Below are positions 21,597 through 30,407 of a stretch of DNA of 64,000 nucleotides, one piece after another; positions within the stretch are counted from its first letter, which is position 1; each line of letters begins with the position of its first letter. The stretch is from an uncultured Saprospiraceae bacterium (GTDB lineage Bacteria > Bacteroidota > Bacteroidia > Chitinophagales > Saprospiraceae), in NCBI GenBank assembly GCA_938041445.1, contig CALISO010000051.1, positions 1 to 64,000 on the forward strand, given 5' to 3'. Under the pieces are notes generated by a model. The model worked only from the letters and a program-made list of their open reading frames with translations, had not been told where the DNA came from and did not search any database. Position numbers and translations under genes: made by a program.

Positions 21597-22958
21597 TTAG
21601 ATTGTTTGAGCTAGTTCTAATGCTTTATTTAATGCTGCAAGCTTATTACGTACTTCTTCCATTTCGCTTTGTTCATTGGAGGAAATGACTAGCCCTGCAC
21701 CCGCTTGGTAAGTCAATTGATTATTCTGAGATAAAAATGATCTGATGATAATCGCGTGATTGAAATTTCCGTCAAACCCTATCATCCCTATTCCTCCTCC
21801 ATAGCATCCTCGAGGAGTTGGTTCATATAATCGAATGAGTTCCATTGCCTTGTACTTGGGTGCTCCTGAGAGTGTTCCAGCTGGAAATGTATCAGCGAAT
21901 ATTTGATAGCCAGAGACACCATCTTTGATCTTGCCCTTAACTACAGAAGTCAAATGAATCACATGGCTGAAATACTGGACTTGCTTATACGCTGTGACCT
22001 CAACATCTTGACAATTTTTACTCAAATCATTACGAGCCAAATCAACTAGCATCACATGCTCTGCTGATTCTTTTGGGTCATTGCTAAGTTCAATAGCAAG
22101 TTCTGCATCTCTTACTGGATCGAGTGTTCGCCTAAATGTACCTGCAATTGGGTGAATCTCGGCAACTCCATCTTCTACCTTGAGTTGTGCCTCGGGCGAT
22201 GAACCAAATATCTTATATGAACCATAGTCAAAGTAAAACAAGTATGGACTTGGATTTATTGATCTTAGTGCTCTGTAAACGTTGATATCATCCCCAGTAA
22301 ACTCTTGCTTGAATCGCCTTGACAACACCATCTGAAAAACATCTCCACGTTGGCAATGAGACTTGGCTTTCGTTACAAGACCCTTATAGTCTAGATCAGT
22401 CATATTTGAAGATTCTGATCCAGTGAGGCTGAATGGATGGGTCTGATAGTCTTGTATTTTAAGTAACCGCGCGACTTCGTCTATAGAGGATTCTGAGCCT
22501 ACTGGACAGTGCTCCTCAATAGTCAACCGATTAGTAAAATGATCAAATATGATGACAAACCTAAAAAAGTCATACCTGACAAGTGGATAGTCGCTTCGAT
22601 TCTCAGATCGATCAAATGGTAAATCATCCAAGTCATCAATGGCATCAAATGCTGTATAACCAAATACTCCATCTGACTGAGAAATACCTTCTCCATTAAA
22701 TTGAGATAAGAACGTATCAATATCTGATACCGCAGATGCTGAATTGCTTTCTACACTTACAGTATCATCAACTTCCATCTTGAATGTCTTCAACACATCA
22801 AAGCACAAAAATGACTTGCTATCCTCTTTAGAAGAGTAGTCAGAACTTTCTAGTAATAAGACAATCGGATAATTATCTCTAAGCTTAAGGTAGGCACCCA
22901 ACGGAGTTATTAAGTCCGCCATCAATTGCATTTGGTAATTTGTATACTTCATTATCAT
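21597..22958 (-). CDS. trpE: Anthranilate synthase component I
   Basis: 'DVFQMVLSRRF', 'GSSPEAQLKVEDG', 'HPIAGTFRR', 'TFPAGTLSGAPKYKAMELI'. The ORF track starts at a TTG (22967); ATG at 22958 or 22952 is more likely. Confidence 0.95.
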   Translation of the reverse strand: MIMKYTNYQMQLMADLITPLGAYLKLRDNYPIVLLLESSDYSSKEDSKSFLCFDVLKTFKMEVDDTVSVESNSASAVSDIDTFLSQFNGEGISQSDGVFGYTAFDAIDDLDDLPFDRSENRSDYPLVRYDFFRFVIIFDHFTNRLTIEEHCPVGSESSIDEVARLLKIQDYQTHPFSLTGSESSNMTDLDYKGLVTKAKSHCQRGDVFQMVLSRRFKQEFTGDDINVYRALRSINPSPYLFYFDYGSYKIFGSSPEAQLKVEDGVAEIHPIAGTFRRTLDPVRDAELAIELSNDPKESAEHVMLVDLARNDLSKNCQDVEVTAYKQVQYFSHVIHLTSVVKGKIKDGVSGYQIFADTFPAGTLSGAPKYKAMELIRLYEPTPRGCYGGGIGMIGFDGNFNHAIIIRSFLSQNNQLTYQAGAGLVISSNEQSEMEEVRNKLAALNKALELAQTI

Positions 22959-22973
22959 TATGTTCAATAAAAA

Positions 22974-23001
22974 AAGGCTTATCGAGAATCCGATAAGCCT
23001 T
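22974..23001 (-). terminator. trp attenuator terminator hairpin
   Basis: Minus strand AAGGCTTATCG-GATTCT-CGATAAGCCTT (perfect 11-bp stem, 6-nt loop) followed by TTTTTATT, just before the trpE start. Confidence 0.93.
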
Positions 23002-23030
23002 CAGTTATATCTATTTGACATTAACAAATC

Positions 23031-23099
23031 TTAGATCGTGATTCTGCCTGAAGGACGGAAGCACCACCACCAATTTTGATCTGTTATTGTGTTTATCAT
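23031..23099 (-). CDS. trpL: trp operon leader peptide MINTITDQNWWWCFRPSGRITI
   Basis: 22-codon ORF with three consecutive TGG codons (23064-23072) upstream of the trpE terminator hairpin. Too short for the supplied ORF track. Confidence 0.9.
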   Translation of the reverse strand: MINTITDQNWWWCFRPSGRITI

Positions 23100-23103
23100 A
23101 TAC

Positions 23104-23136
23104 CAAAGTTAAGTATAATTCTGATACGATACCAAA
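23104..23136 (-). promoter_or_regulatory. Candidate Bacteroidota-type trp promoter (TTTG, 21 nt, TAACTTTG)
   Basis: Minus strand TTTG (23133-23136), 21-nt spacer, TAACTTTG (23104-23111), matching the -33 TTTG / -7 TAnnTTTG consensus. Confidence 0.6.
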
Positions 23137-23203
23137 TTATGTAATTGTCAAATTCCCAGTAAGAGTATACTACTCACATTAAAAAATAGTGTAGATATAA
23201 AAA

Positions 23204-23236
23204 AAGATGATTAACCTCTGGGAGATTAATCATCTT
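23204..23236 (-). terminator. Intrinsic terminator, probably for asnB
   Basis: Minus strand AAGATGATTAAtCTCccaGAGgTTAATCATCTT followed by TTTTTATATC. Confidence 0.8.
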
Positions 23237-23500
23237 GGACTTTGTAACTAAAATATTATTAATAAACCAAAATAAACTTGGACTGTAATCTTTGTCTACT
23301 TTATCAAGGTGTCTGCATTGCTAGAAAACCAAAACTAACAATACTCTAAAGTTATTTTATACATCACTTTTATACTCAGCATATGAACATACGACACATC
23401 TCGTCGAGAATTCGTTATCTCTGAATGAGAATTCGTTTGACGCAATTAACATATTTGGAATTATTTAATATTAATCTGATTGATAATGTGAGAGTTATTC

Positions 23501-25162
23501 TTAATATGAATCATCGTGTATCATCTTGATTGCTCGTCCTGATGGCTCATTCTGATTTTTGAATGACGCATCCCATTCTAATGCTACAGGAGTACTACAG
23601 GCGATGGAAGGTACTGATGGCACAGTTGATGCCGAAGCATCCGATGGAAAATGTTCTTCAAATAACGTTCGATAATAGTATTCTTCTTTTGTAGCGGGTG
23701 GATTGATTGGGAATCGATGAGAGACTGTTTCCATTTCTACATCAGTTACAGTATCATCTACCAATTCTTTAAGAGAATCAATCCAGTCATATCCGACACC
23801 ATCACTGAATTGTTCCTTTTGTCTCCAGGCTACTTCATGAGGAAGGTAATCTTCAAATGTTTCTCTGAGGATATGCTTTTCAATCTTTCCATTGCCACAC
23901 ATCTTTGCCTCAGGATTGAGTCGCATCGCTACGTCCATAAAGTCCTTATCCAAGAAAGGCACCCTGCCTTCGACACCCCAAGCTGCGAGTGACTTATTAG
24001 CTCTCAAGCAATCATACAGATAAAGGGTAGATAACTTTCTGACCGACTCTTCGTGAAAGGCCTTAGCATTTGGAGCTTTATGAAAGTAAAGATATCCACC
24101 AAAGATCTCATCTGCACCCTCGCCAGAAAGCACCATTTTGATTCCCATACTTTTGATGACGCGAGATAATAGATACATAGGAGTAGATGCCCTGATAGTC
24201 GTAATATCATATGTCTCTAGATGGTATATAACATCTTTGATTGCATCAAGCCCTTCTTGAATAGTGAATGTCACTTCGTGGTGTACAGTGCCTATCTGAT
24301 CTGCAACCTTTCTTGAGGCGGCTAAGTCCGGTGATCCTTCCAAGCCAATTGCAAATGAATGCAGAGTTGGGTACCATGCTTCAGACTTATCTTCTGATTC
24401 GATTCTTTTAGAAGCATACATTTTTGCAATAGCAGCAGTTAATGAAGAATCTAACCCTCCTGACAACAGGACTCCATAAGGCACATCTGACATTAAATGA
24501 GTCTTTACAGATTTTTCAAGTGCCGCTTTTAGTTCTTGTGGATTGGCTGGATTATCCTTGACCGCATCATATTGCATCCAGTCTCTATCATACCATTTGA
24601 CTAGATCACTCTTACCCAGCTTATAATGCCCAGGTAAGAAGACCTCAATAACATTGCAGACGCCTTCTAGAGATTTTAACTCAGAAGCTACGTAGTAATT
24701 ACCGCCTTTATCTGTGCCTTGATACAGTGGAATGATACCCATATGATCTCTGCTGATCAGATATGTATTTTCACCAGCATCATAAAGTGCAAACGCAAAC
24801 ATACCGGTCAATTTATCAATAAAGTCTGCTCCATATTTCTGATAAAGAGGAATGATGACTTCACAATCTGATTCTGTCTTAAATTTATATATCCCTTCGA
24901 ATTCTTTCTTGAGTTCTTGGTGATTATATATCTCACCATTTACTGCAAGTACGACACTACCATCTGTGCTATACAGTGGTTGTCCACCTGATATCGGATC
25001 TACAATAGCTAGACGTTCGTGAGCAAGTACTGCCTTTTCACTCACGTAAATACCGGACCAATCTGGACCACGGTGCCTAATTTTTTTAGCCATATCTAAG
25101 GCACGAGCTCTCATCTCTTCAACTGGAGACTTAAAGTCAAAGATTCCTATGATTCCACACAT
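23501..25162 (-). CDS. asnB: Asparagine synthase B (glutamine-hydrolysing)
   Basis: 'MCGIIGIFDFKSP' Ntn nucleophile Cys2, 'RHRGPDWSGIY', 'LLSGGLDSSLTAAIA', 'GEGADEIFGGYLYFHKAP'. Confidence 0.97.
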   Translation of the reverse strand: MCGIIGIFDFKSPVEEMRARALDMAKKIRHRGPDWSGIYVSEKAVLAHERLAIVDPISGGQPLYSTDGSVVLAVNGEIYNHQELKKEFEGIYKFKTESDCEVIIPLYQKYGADFIDKLTGMFAFALYDAGENTYLISRDHMGIIPLYQGTDKGGNYYVASELKSLEGVCNVIEVFLPGHYKLGKSDLVKWYDRDWMQYDAVKDNPANPQELKAALEKSVKTHLMSDVPYGVLLSGGLDSSLTAAIAKMYASKRIESEDKSEAWYPTLHSFAIGLEGSPDLAASRKVADQIGTVHHEVTFTIQEGLDAIKDVIYHLETYDITTIRASTPMYLLSRVIKSMGIKMVLSGEGADEIFGGYLYFHKAPNAKAFHEESVRKLSTLYLYDCLRANKSLAAWGVEGRVPFLDKDFMDVAMRLNPEAKMCGNGKIEKHILRETFEDYLPHEVAWRQKEQFSDGVGYDWIDSLKELVDDTVTDVEMETVSHRFPINPPATKEEYYYRTLFEEHFPSDASASTVPSVPSIACSTPVALEWDASFKNQNEPSGRAIKMIHDDSY

Positions 25163-25172
25163 ATATTTATAT

Positions 25173-25210
25173 TTTAAATAATTTGATGCAGTAAAAATAT
25201 ATTATTTAAA
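25173..25210. promoter_or_regulatory. 10-bp inverted repeat in the asnB / Lrp-AsnC divergent intergenic region
   Basis: TTTAAATAAT (25173-25182) and ATTATTTAAA (25201-25210), perfect inverted repeat. Confidence 0.4.
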
Positions 25211-25240
25211 CTAATTTAGCAATTTAAATTAACATTATTA

Positions 25241-25690
25241 ATGATAGACGAAACAGATCTTAAGATTTTAAATGCTTTATTGAGTAATAGTAGAGCTAGT
25301 ACGACTAAAATAGCTTCACAGTTAAACATCTCCAATGTGGCTACACAAGCGAGAATTAACAAGATGGAAAAATTGGGAATCATCAAGTCCTATACAGCGC
25401 AGATTGACTATAACTTGATTGATTATAAGACCACCGCTTATATTGGGATATATCTAGAAAAAGCTAAGAATTACCCAGAAGTCTTAGCCCAGCTAGAACA
25501 AGTACCCTACATTACAGAAGCACATTTTACAACTGGCACATATAGCATATTCGCTAAGATCTTAGCAAAAGACAATCTCCATTTAATGGAAATCTTAAGT
25601 GAGCAAATTCAAAATATTGATGGAATTGCGAGAACTGAAACCTTTATCTCATTAAACAAGGGGATTCATAAATCAATGCAGTTGACTTAG
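25241..25690 (+). CDS. Lrp/AsnC family transcriptional regulator
   Basis: 'LKILNALLSNSRASTTKIASQLNISNVATQARINKMEKLGIIKSYTAQID' HTH plus RAM-like domain; divergent from asnB. Confidence 0.93.
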   Translation: MIDETDLKILNALLSNSRASTTKIASQLNISNVATQARINKMEKLGIIKSYTAQIDYNLIDYKTTAYIGIYLEKAKNYPEVLAQLEQVPYITEAHFTTGTYSIFAKILAKDNLHLMEILSEQIQNIDGIARTETFISLNKGIHKSMQLT

Positions 25691-25699
25691 GATACTATC

Positions 25700-26485
25700 T
25701 TGAACCTTACCTTCGTCATTATGAATGAATGGCACATTGTCATAGCAGTATTTGGAGGGTTCATTGCAGGTGTGATCAATACATTTGCAGGAAATGGGTC
25801 TGCAATTACACTAAGTATTCTTACAGAAGTATTGGGACTACCCGCTAATGTTGCCAATGGAAGCAATCGAGTCGGTGCTATGCTACAGTCTTCGACGTCA
25901 ACGTTAGTATTTTACAAGAATGGTAAGCTAAACCTAAGTGAAAGTAGGTCAATCATCATCTTAACTGTAATCGGTGCATTTGTAGGTGTTTGGGCAGCAA
26001 TCAACATTCCAAATGCTCAATTTGAAGTCGTTTTCAAGTATCTGATGCTCTTTATGTTAGTTGTCATTTTGGTCAATCCTAAACGCTGGATGAGGGAAGC
26101 TGATATGTTGTATAAAATGCCGCTTGGATTACAAGTTCCTATCTTTCTTGCACTAGGATTCTACGGTGGATTTATCCAAATGGGTATGGGTATTTTTTAT
26201 CTAGCTTCTTTAGTTTTGATTGCCAAATACGACCTCATTAGAGCGAATGCAATAAAGATATTCGTGGTTTTCGCATATACAGGGGTGGTGCTTGCTATCT
26301 TTCATTGGAAGGGATTGGTAGATTGGAAGTATGGTGGTATCATCGCAATCGGCCAGGCTACAGGCGGATACTTTGCTGCTCAGATTGCTTCTACTTCTCC
26401 TAAGGCCAATATCTGGGCCTATAGAATCCTAGTTATTGTAGTAATTGTAGTCGTATTGAGATTATTTGGGCTCTTACCATTTTAG
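25700..26485 (+). CDS. TauE/SafE family sulfite exporter-like permease
   Basis: 'GGFIAGVINTFAGNGSAITLSILTEVLGLPANVANGSNRVG'; multiple TM segments. Confidence 0.88.
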   Translation: MNLTFVIMNEWHIVIAVFGGFIAGVINTFAGNGSAITLSILTEVLGLPANVANGSNRVGAMLQSSTSTLVFYKNGKLNLSESRSIIILTVIGAFVGVWAAINIPNAQFEVVFKYLMLFMLVVILVNPKRWMREADMLYKMPLGLQVPIFLALGFYGGFIQMGMGIFYLASLVLIAKYDLIRANAIKIFVVFAYTGVVLAIFHWKGLVDWKYGGIIAIGQATGGYFAAQIASTSPKANIWAYRILVIVVIVVVLRLFGLLPF

Positions 26486-26630
26486 GCAACTCTATTGACA
26501 AGTCTACTATTTATCACAATTATTTAGCTGACAATCAGATTGATATGACGTATGATGCGAGGAGGTCATAGTTTATCTGTACTTTTATGGTATATGACAT
26601 TAGTCAGATTACACATTATCCACCCTATAT

Positions 26631-27911
26631 ATGACATTTAAGGAATTAGGTATGAGTGAAGTGTTGCTTGAGGGGCTCTCTTATATGGGCTTTGAATCAG
26701 CAACACCAATCCAAGAACAAGCAATCCCTCTTATTCTTGAGGAAAAAGATCTACTTGCTTGTGCCCAAACAGGTACAGGAAAAACTGCTGCATTTATTCT
26801 ACCAGTACTAGATGTGCTATCTCGGATGGACCGCAACCATACTTCTACGTTAGTCGTAGCACCTACAAGAGAACTTGCGATTCAAATTGAAAGACAAATA
26901 CAAGCGTTTTCATACTTTGCTGGCATCAGTTCTATTGCGATATATGGTGGTGGAGATGGTAATAGTTTCGTAGAACAGAAAAAGGCGTTGTCAACCGGTG
27001 TTGATGTTGTTGTTGCTACTCCTGGTAAATTGATTTCTCACCTGAATATGGGTTATGTCAAATTTGACAAAGTGAGTCACTTTATCTTAGATGAGGCAGA
27101 TCGTATGTTGGATATGGGATTCTTTGATGATATTAAGTTTATCGCTAGTCACATCCCTGAAAAAAGACAGACCCTACTCTTCAGCGCAACAATGCCACCG
27201 AAGATTAGAAAGCTTGCAAAAACTATCCTTAAAGAATATAGTGAAATCAGTATTGCTATTTCTAAACCCGCTGAAGGAGTCCTTCAAGCAGCTTATCTAG
27301 TTGACAATCACGCTAAGTCAGCACTCATAAGAGAATTGATCAAAGATAAAGATGCTTACCATAGTATTATCATCTTCACCTCGACTAAGAAAAATGTCAA
27401 CAACATAGTCAGGGCAATCAGTAACCAAGGATACGAAGTCCAAGCAGTCTCGTCTGACCTCAAGCAAGAAGACAGAGAGCTTGCCTTGCGCAAGTTCAGG
27501 GCAAAGACAACAAGAGTCCTTGTCGCAACTGATGTCTTGTCTAGAGGTATAGATATCAAAGACATCAACTTGGTCATCAACTATGACGTACCTAATGATG
27601 CCGAAGATTACGTCCACAGAATAGGTCGTACAGCAAGAGCTGATACGACTGGAGTTGCACTCACACTTGTCAATCAAGATGATATGTACAAGTTTGATAA
27701 AATCGAAAAGCTGATCGAAGCTAAAGTACAAAAGCTTCCAGTCCCTAGCCACATCGGCGATACACTCGAATGGAATCCTAAAGGAGGTAGCGGTGGTCGT
27801 GGCGGATATAGAAGTGGCGGTAATAGAAGCGGAGGAGGCAGAAACAATCGTGGCAAATCCAACTCTAGAAACAACAAAAAACACTACAGTAAGCGACCTA
27901 AAAAATCCTAA
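26631..27911 (+). CDS. DEAD-box RNA helicase with RGG-like C-terminal tail
   Basis: 'ACAQTGTGKTAAFILP', 'DEADRMLDMGF', 'SAT', 'HRIGRTARA'; C-terminal 'GGSGGRGGYRSGGNRSGGGRNNRGKSN'. Confidence 0.96.
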   Translation: MTFKELGMSEVLLEGLSYMGFESATPIQEQAIPLILEEKDLLACAQTGTGKTAAFILPVLDVLSRMDRNHTSTLVVAPTRELAIQIERQIQAFSYFAGISSIAIYGGGDGNSFVEQKKALSTGVDVVVATPGKLISHLNMGYVKFDKVSHFILDEADRMLDMGFFDDIKFIASHIPEKRQTLLFSATMPPKIRKLAKTILKEYSEISIAISKPAEGVLQAAYLVDNHAKSALIRELIKDKDAYHSIIIFTSTKKNVNNIVRAISNQGYEVQAVSSDLKQEDRELALRKFRAKTTRVLVATDVLSRGIDIKDINLVINYDVPNDAEDYVHRIGRTARADTTGVALTLVNQDDMYKFDKIEKLIEAKVQKLPVPSHIGDTLEWNPKGGSGGRGGYRSGGNRSGGGRNNRGKSNSRNNKKHYSKRPKKS

Positions 27912-27918
27912 TTAGCTG

Positions 27919-28785
27919 ATGAACCTAGGTGAATACAATACATTAACTGCTCTACGATTCAAAGAACAAGGGTGCTACCTTGGACCAGAAGGTCAAGATG
28001 TAGGCGGAGTTCTCCTCCCAAATGCCTATGTTCCAGAAGGATTGAATATCGGAGATAAAATAGAGGTCTTTATCTATCATGATTTTGAAGATAGACTTAT
28101 CGCAACCACGATCAAGCCAGCTGTACAACTGCACGGCTTTGCGCCATTAAAGGTGAAGGACATCACTTCTGTAGGTGTATTTATGGATTGGGGACTTCCT
28201 AAAAACCTCTTTGTCCCTTTTGCGGAGCAAGGAAGTAGTGAGATGATAGTTGGTCAGACTTATGTGATATTCTTATATATAGATACCGAGACTTCAAGGT
28301 TAGTAGGTTCAGCTCAAGTGGAGAATATCTTGGACAATGAAGAGATAAATGTCAAACAAGATGAAGAAGTTGATCTGATTATCTATCGAGAATCCCCACT
28401 TGGCTATATGGCGATCATCAACAATGAGAATATTGGACTCATTTATAAGTCATCGACTTTCCAACCACTTCATCGAGGACTGCAACTCAAAGGATTCATT
28501 CAGAAGATTAGAGACGATAATAAAATAGATCTAGTGATCCAAAAGCAAGGACATCTTGCAATGGAGAGTAATGCTCAGCACGTTCTGGATATATTAAAGG
28601 AGAATAATGGCTTCCTGCCTTTCACTGACAAGTCAGATCCTGAAAAAATCAGGGAAACATTTAAAATAAGTAAAAAAGTCTTCAAGAGGGCAGTTGGCAA
28701 TTTATACAAACAACGTATCGTCAGATTAGCCGCAGAAGGATTTTATCTAATCGAAGATGGTTCAATCCAAGAAAAGGAACAGTAG
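27919..28785 (+). CDS. S1-like RNA-binding protein (CvfB family)
   Basis: 'VGVFMDWGLPKNLFVPFAEQ', repeated S1-like modules, C-terminal winged-helix-like 'FKISKKVFKRAVGNLYKQRIV'. Confidence 0.9.
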   Translation: MNLGEYNTLTALRFKEQGCYLGPEGQDVGGVLLPNAYVPEGLNIGDKIEVFIYHDFEDRLIATTIKPAVQLHGFAPLKVKDITSVGVFMDWGLPKNLFVPFAEQGSSEMIVGQTYVIFLYIDTETSRLVGSAQVENILDNEEINVKQDEEVDLIIYRESPLGYMAIINNENIGLIYKSSTFQPLHRGLQLKGFIQKIRDDNKIDLVIQKQGHLAMESNAQHVLDILKENNGFLPFTDKSDPEKIRETFKISKKVFKRAVGNLYKQRIVRLAAEGFYLIEDGSIQEKEQ

Positions 28786-28807
28786 TCACAATTCCTATAA
28801 AGCTTAG

Positions 28808-29377
28808 ATGTCGACGTATATTATATACAAGCCATATGGGATGCTAAGCCAATTTACTCGTGAAGTACCTAGCCACATCACATTAGCTGATCTAGATTAT
28901 ACTTTTGAATCAGATGTATATCCTGTAGGTAGGCTAGATGCAGATAGTGAAGGACTCCTCATCTTGACGAATGATAAGAGTCTAAACAATAGACTTCTCA
29001 ATCCGAAGAACAAGTCACCCAAGACTTACCTAATCCAAGTGGAAGGAAAACCCAGTAAAGAAGCTATAGAGGAAATAGCCGCAGGAGTCACCATTAGAAT
29101 AAAAGGAAAGAGTCATCAGACACAACCTTGCTTAGTATCCATTCTAGGTTACGAACCGATACTACCAGATCGTAACCCTCCAATAAGAGTCAGACGAACT
29201 ATCCCCACGACTTGGTTATCCATAACTCTTACAGAAGGTAAGAATCGTCAAGTACGAAGGATGCTAGCAGTTGTAAATCACCCAGTTCTTAGACTTGTCA
29301 GATCTAAAATCTGGACTTACGAACTCAATGTAGCACCTCTAAACCTTATAAAATCAGGTGCAGTTGTGAAACTCTAG
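28808..29377 (+). CDS. rRNA pseudouridine synthase (RsuA/RluE-like)
   Basis: 'YPVGRLDADSEGLLILTND' catalytic Asp motif, 'LTEGKNRQVRRMLAVVNHPVLRLVR'. Confidence 0.93.
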   Translation: MSTYIIYKPYGMLSQFTREVPSHITLADLDYTFESDVYPVGRLDADSEGLLILTNDKSLNNRLLNPKNKSPKTYLIQVEGKPSKEAIEEIAAGVTIRIKGKSHQTQPCLVSILGYEPILPDRNPPIRVRRTIPTTWLSITLTEGKNRQVRRMLAVVNHPVLRLVRSKIWTYELNVAPLNLIKSGAVVKL

Positions 29378-29532
29378 TCTACTCAAGAAAATCAAAAATA
29401 TTTTTCAAGTTAAATCATCTATTGCTAAGTCATTAGCTATCAGTCGGATACAAAATCATAATCCTACATATGTTAAGAAATAAGACAACTTTAAACATAT
29501 TATGAAATATTGGCATATGTTTTGCTCCTTGT

Positions 29533-30369
29533 ATGGTGTTGAGATTTTTATCATTAAAGACAACGAGCATGAGATACTTGCAACAATCACTTACGGTAAT
29601 CGCGGTCATCCTGTTTTCAGGAGTAATCGCAAATGGACACGACATGTTACTAAGGGACTATGATCCTAAAACTTCAGTCACATTCTATAATGGATCTTTT
29701 GATTCTGCTAAGGTAAAGGCCAAAGGAGAAGGGAAGTTATTCTTTGTAGACTTCTACGCTAGCTGGTGTACACCATGCAAGTGGATGGAAGAGTCAACAT
29801 TCAGAGACCCAGAAGTAGTAAAACTAATGAGTAGTAATTATGTACCTTATAAGGTAGATATAGATAACCAAGAAGGTTACAAGTTAAAGCAAAAGTATGG
29901 CGTCAAATTGCTACCGACTTTACTGATCTTTAATAAAGAAGGTGAGCTAGTGGAGCGAATTGAAGAGACCCTAGATGCAAGAAAACTCAGCACATTATTG
30001 AAGTTCCACTCTGAAAACTCTGTGTCTGGCATAAGTCATACACCTAATAAGAGTCCGTCAAGATCAGCACAACCATCTGCTGAAAAGGAAGAACTTGAAG
30101 AATTATACAAGAACTACAGAGACAAACTCGAAAGAGAAAATAGAACCTTCAATGCTCAAGTTGGCACATTTGACAACTATCAAGAAGCATCTGAATACGT
30201 AAGAACAATCAAAAAGCAATTCCTAGAGCCGATTATCGTATTAGCAGACTACAATAATGGTACTACTTATTACAAAGTATTACTTGGACAGTTTGGTACT
30301 ATCGAAGAAGCTGATTCATTTGTGAAAATATTGATTAGAGACTTTAATATGTCTGCAATCATTCACTAA
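29533..30369 (+). CDS. Thioredoxin-fold protein with C-terminal SPOR-like domain
   Basis: 'FFVDFYASWCTPCKWMEE' CxxC; C-terminal 'NAQVGTFDNYQEASEYVRTIKKQ...YYKVLLGQFGTIEEADSFVKIL' SPOR-like. Start probably at the internal ATG (29572). Confidence 0.85.
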   Translation: MVLRFLSLKTTSMRYLQQSLTVIAVILFSGVIANGHDMLLRDYDPKTSVTFYNGSFDSAKVKAKGEGKLFFVDFYASWCTPCKWMEESTFRDPEVVKLMSSNYVPYKVDIDNQEGYKLKQKYGVKLLPTLLIFNKEGELVERIEETLDARKLSTLLKFHSENSVSGISHTPNKSPSRSAQPSAEKEELEELYKNYRDKLERENRTFNAQVGTFDNYQEASEYVRTIKKQFLEPIIVLADYNNGTTYYKVLLGQFGTIEEADSFVKILIRDFNMSAIIH

Positions 30370-30407
30370 ACTATTTTAGACACTTGACTAACCATACACC
30401 CAATTCT

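Noticed and set aside
23179-23236. Possible second leader peptide MINLPEVNHLFLYLHYFLM read through the hairpin at 23204-23236
   Set aside because: The reading frame is simply the terminator stem and U-tract; not enriched for any relevant amino acid. Better explained as the asnB terminator.
27318-27884. 188-aa minus-strand ORF within the DEAD-box helicase
   Set aside because: Antisense shadow of a highly conserved gene; Ser/Thr/Cys-rich with no domain signal.
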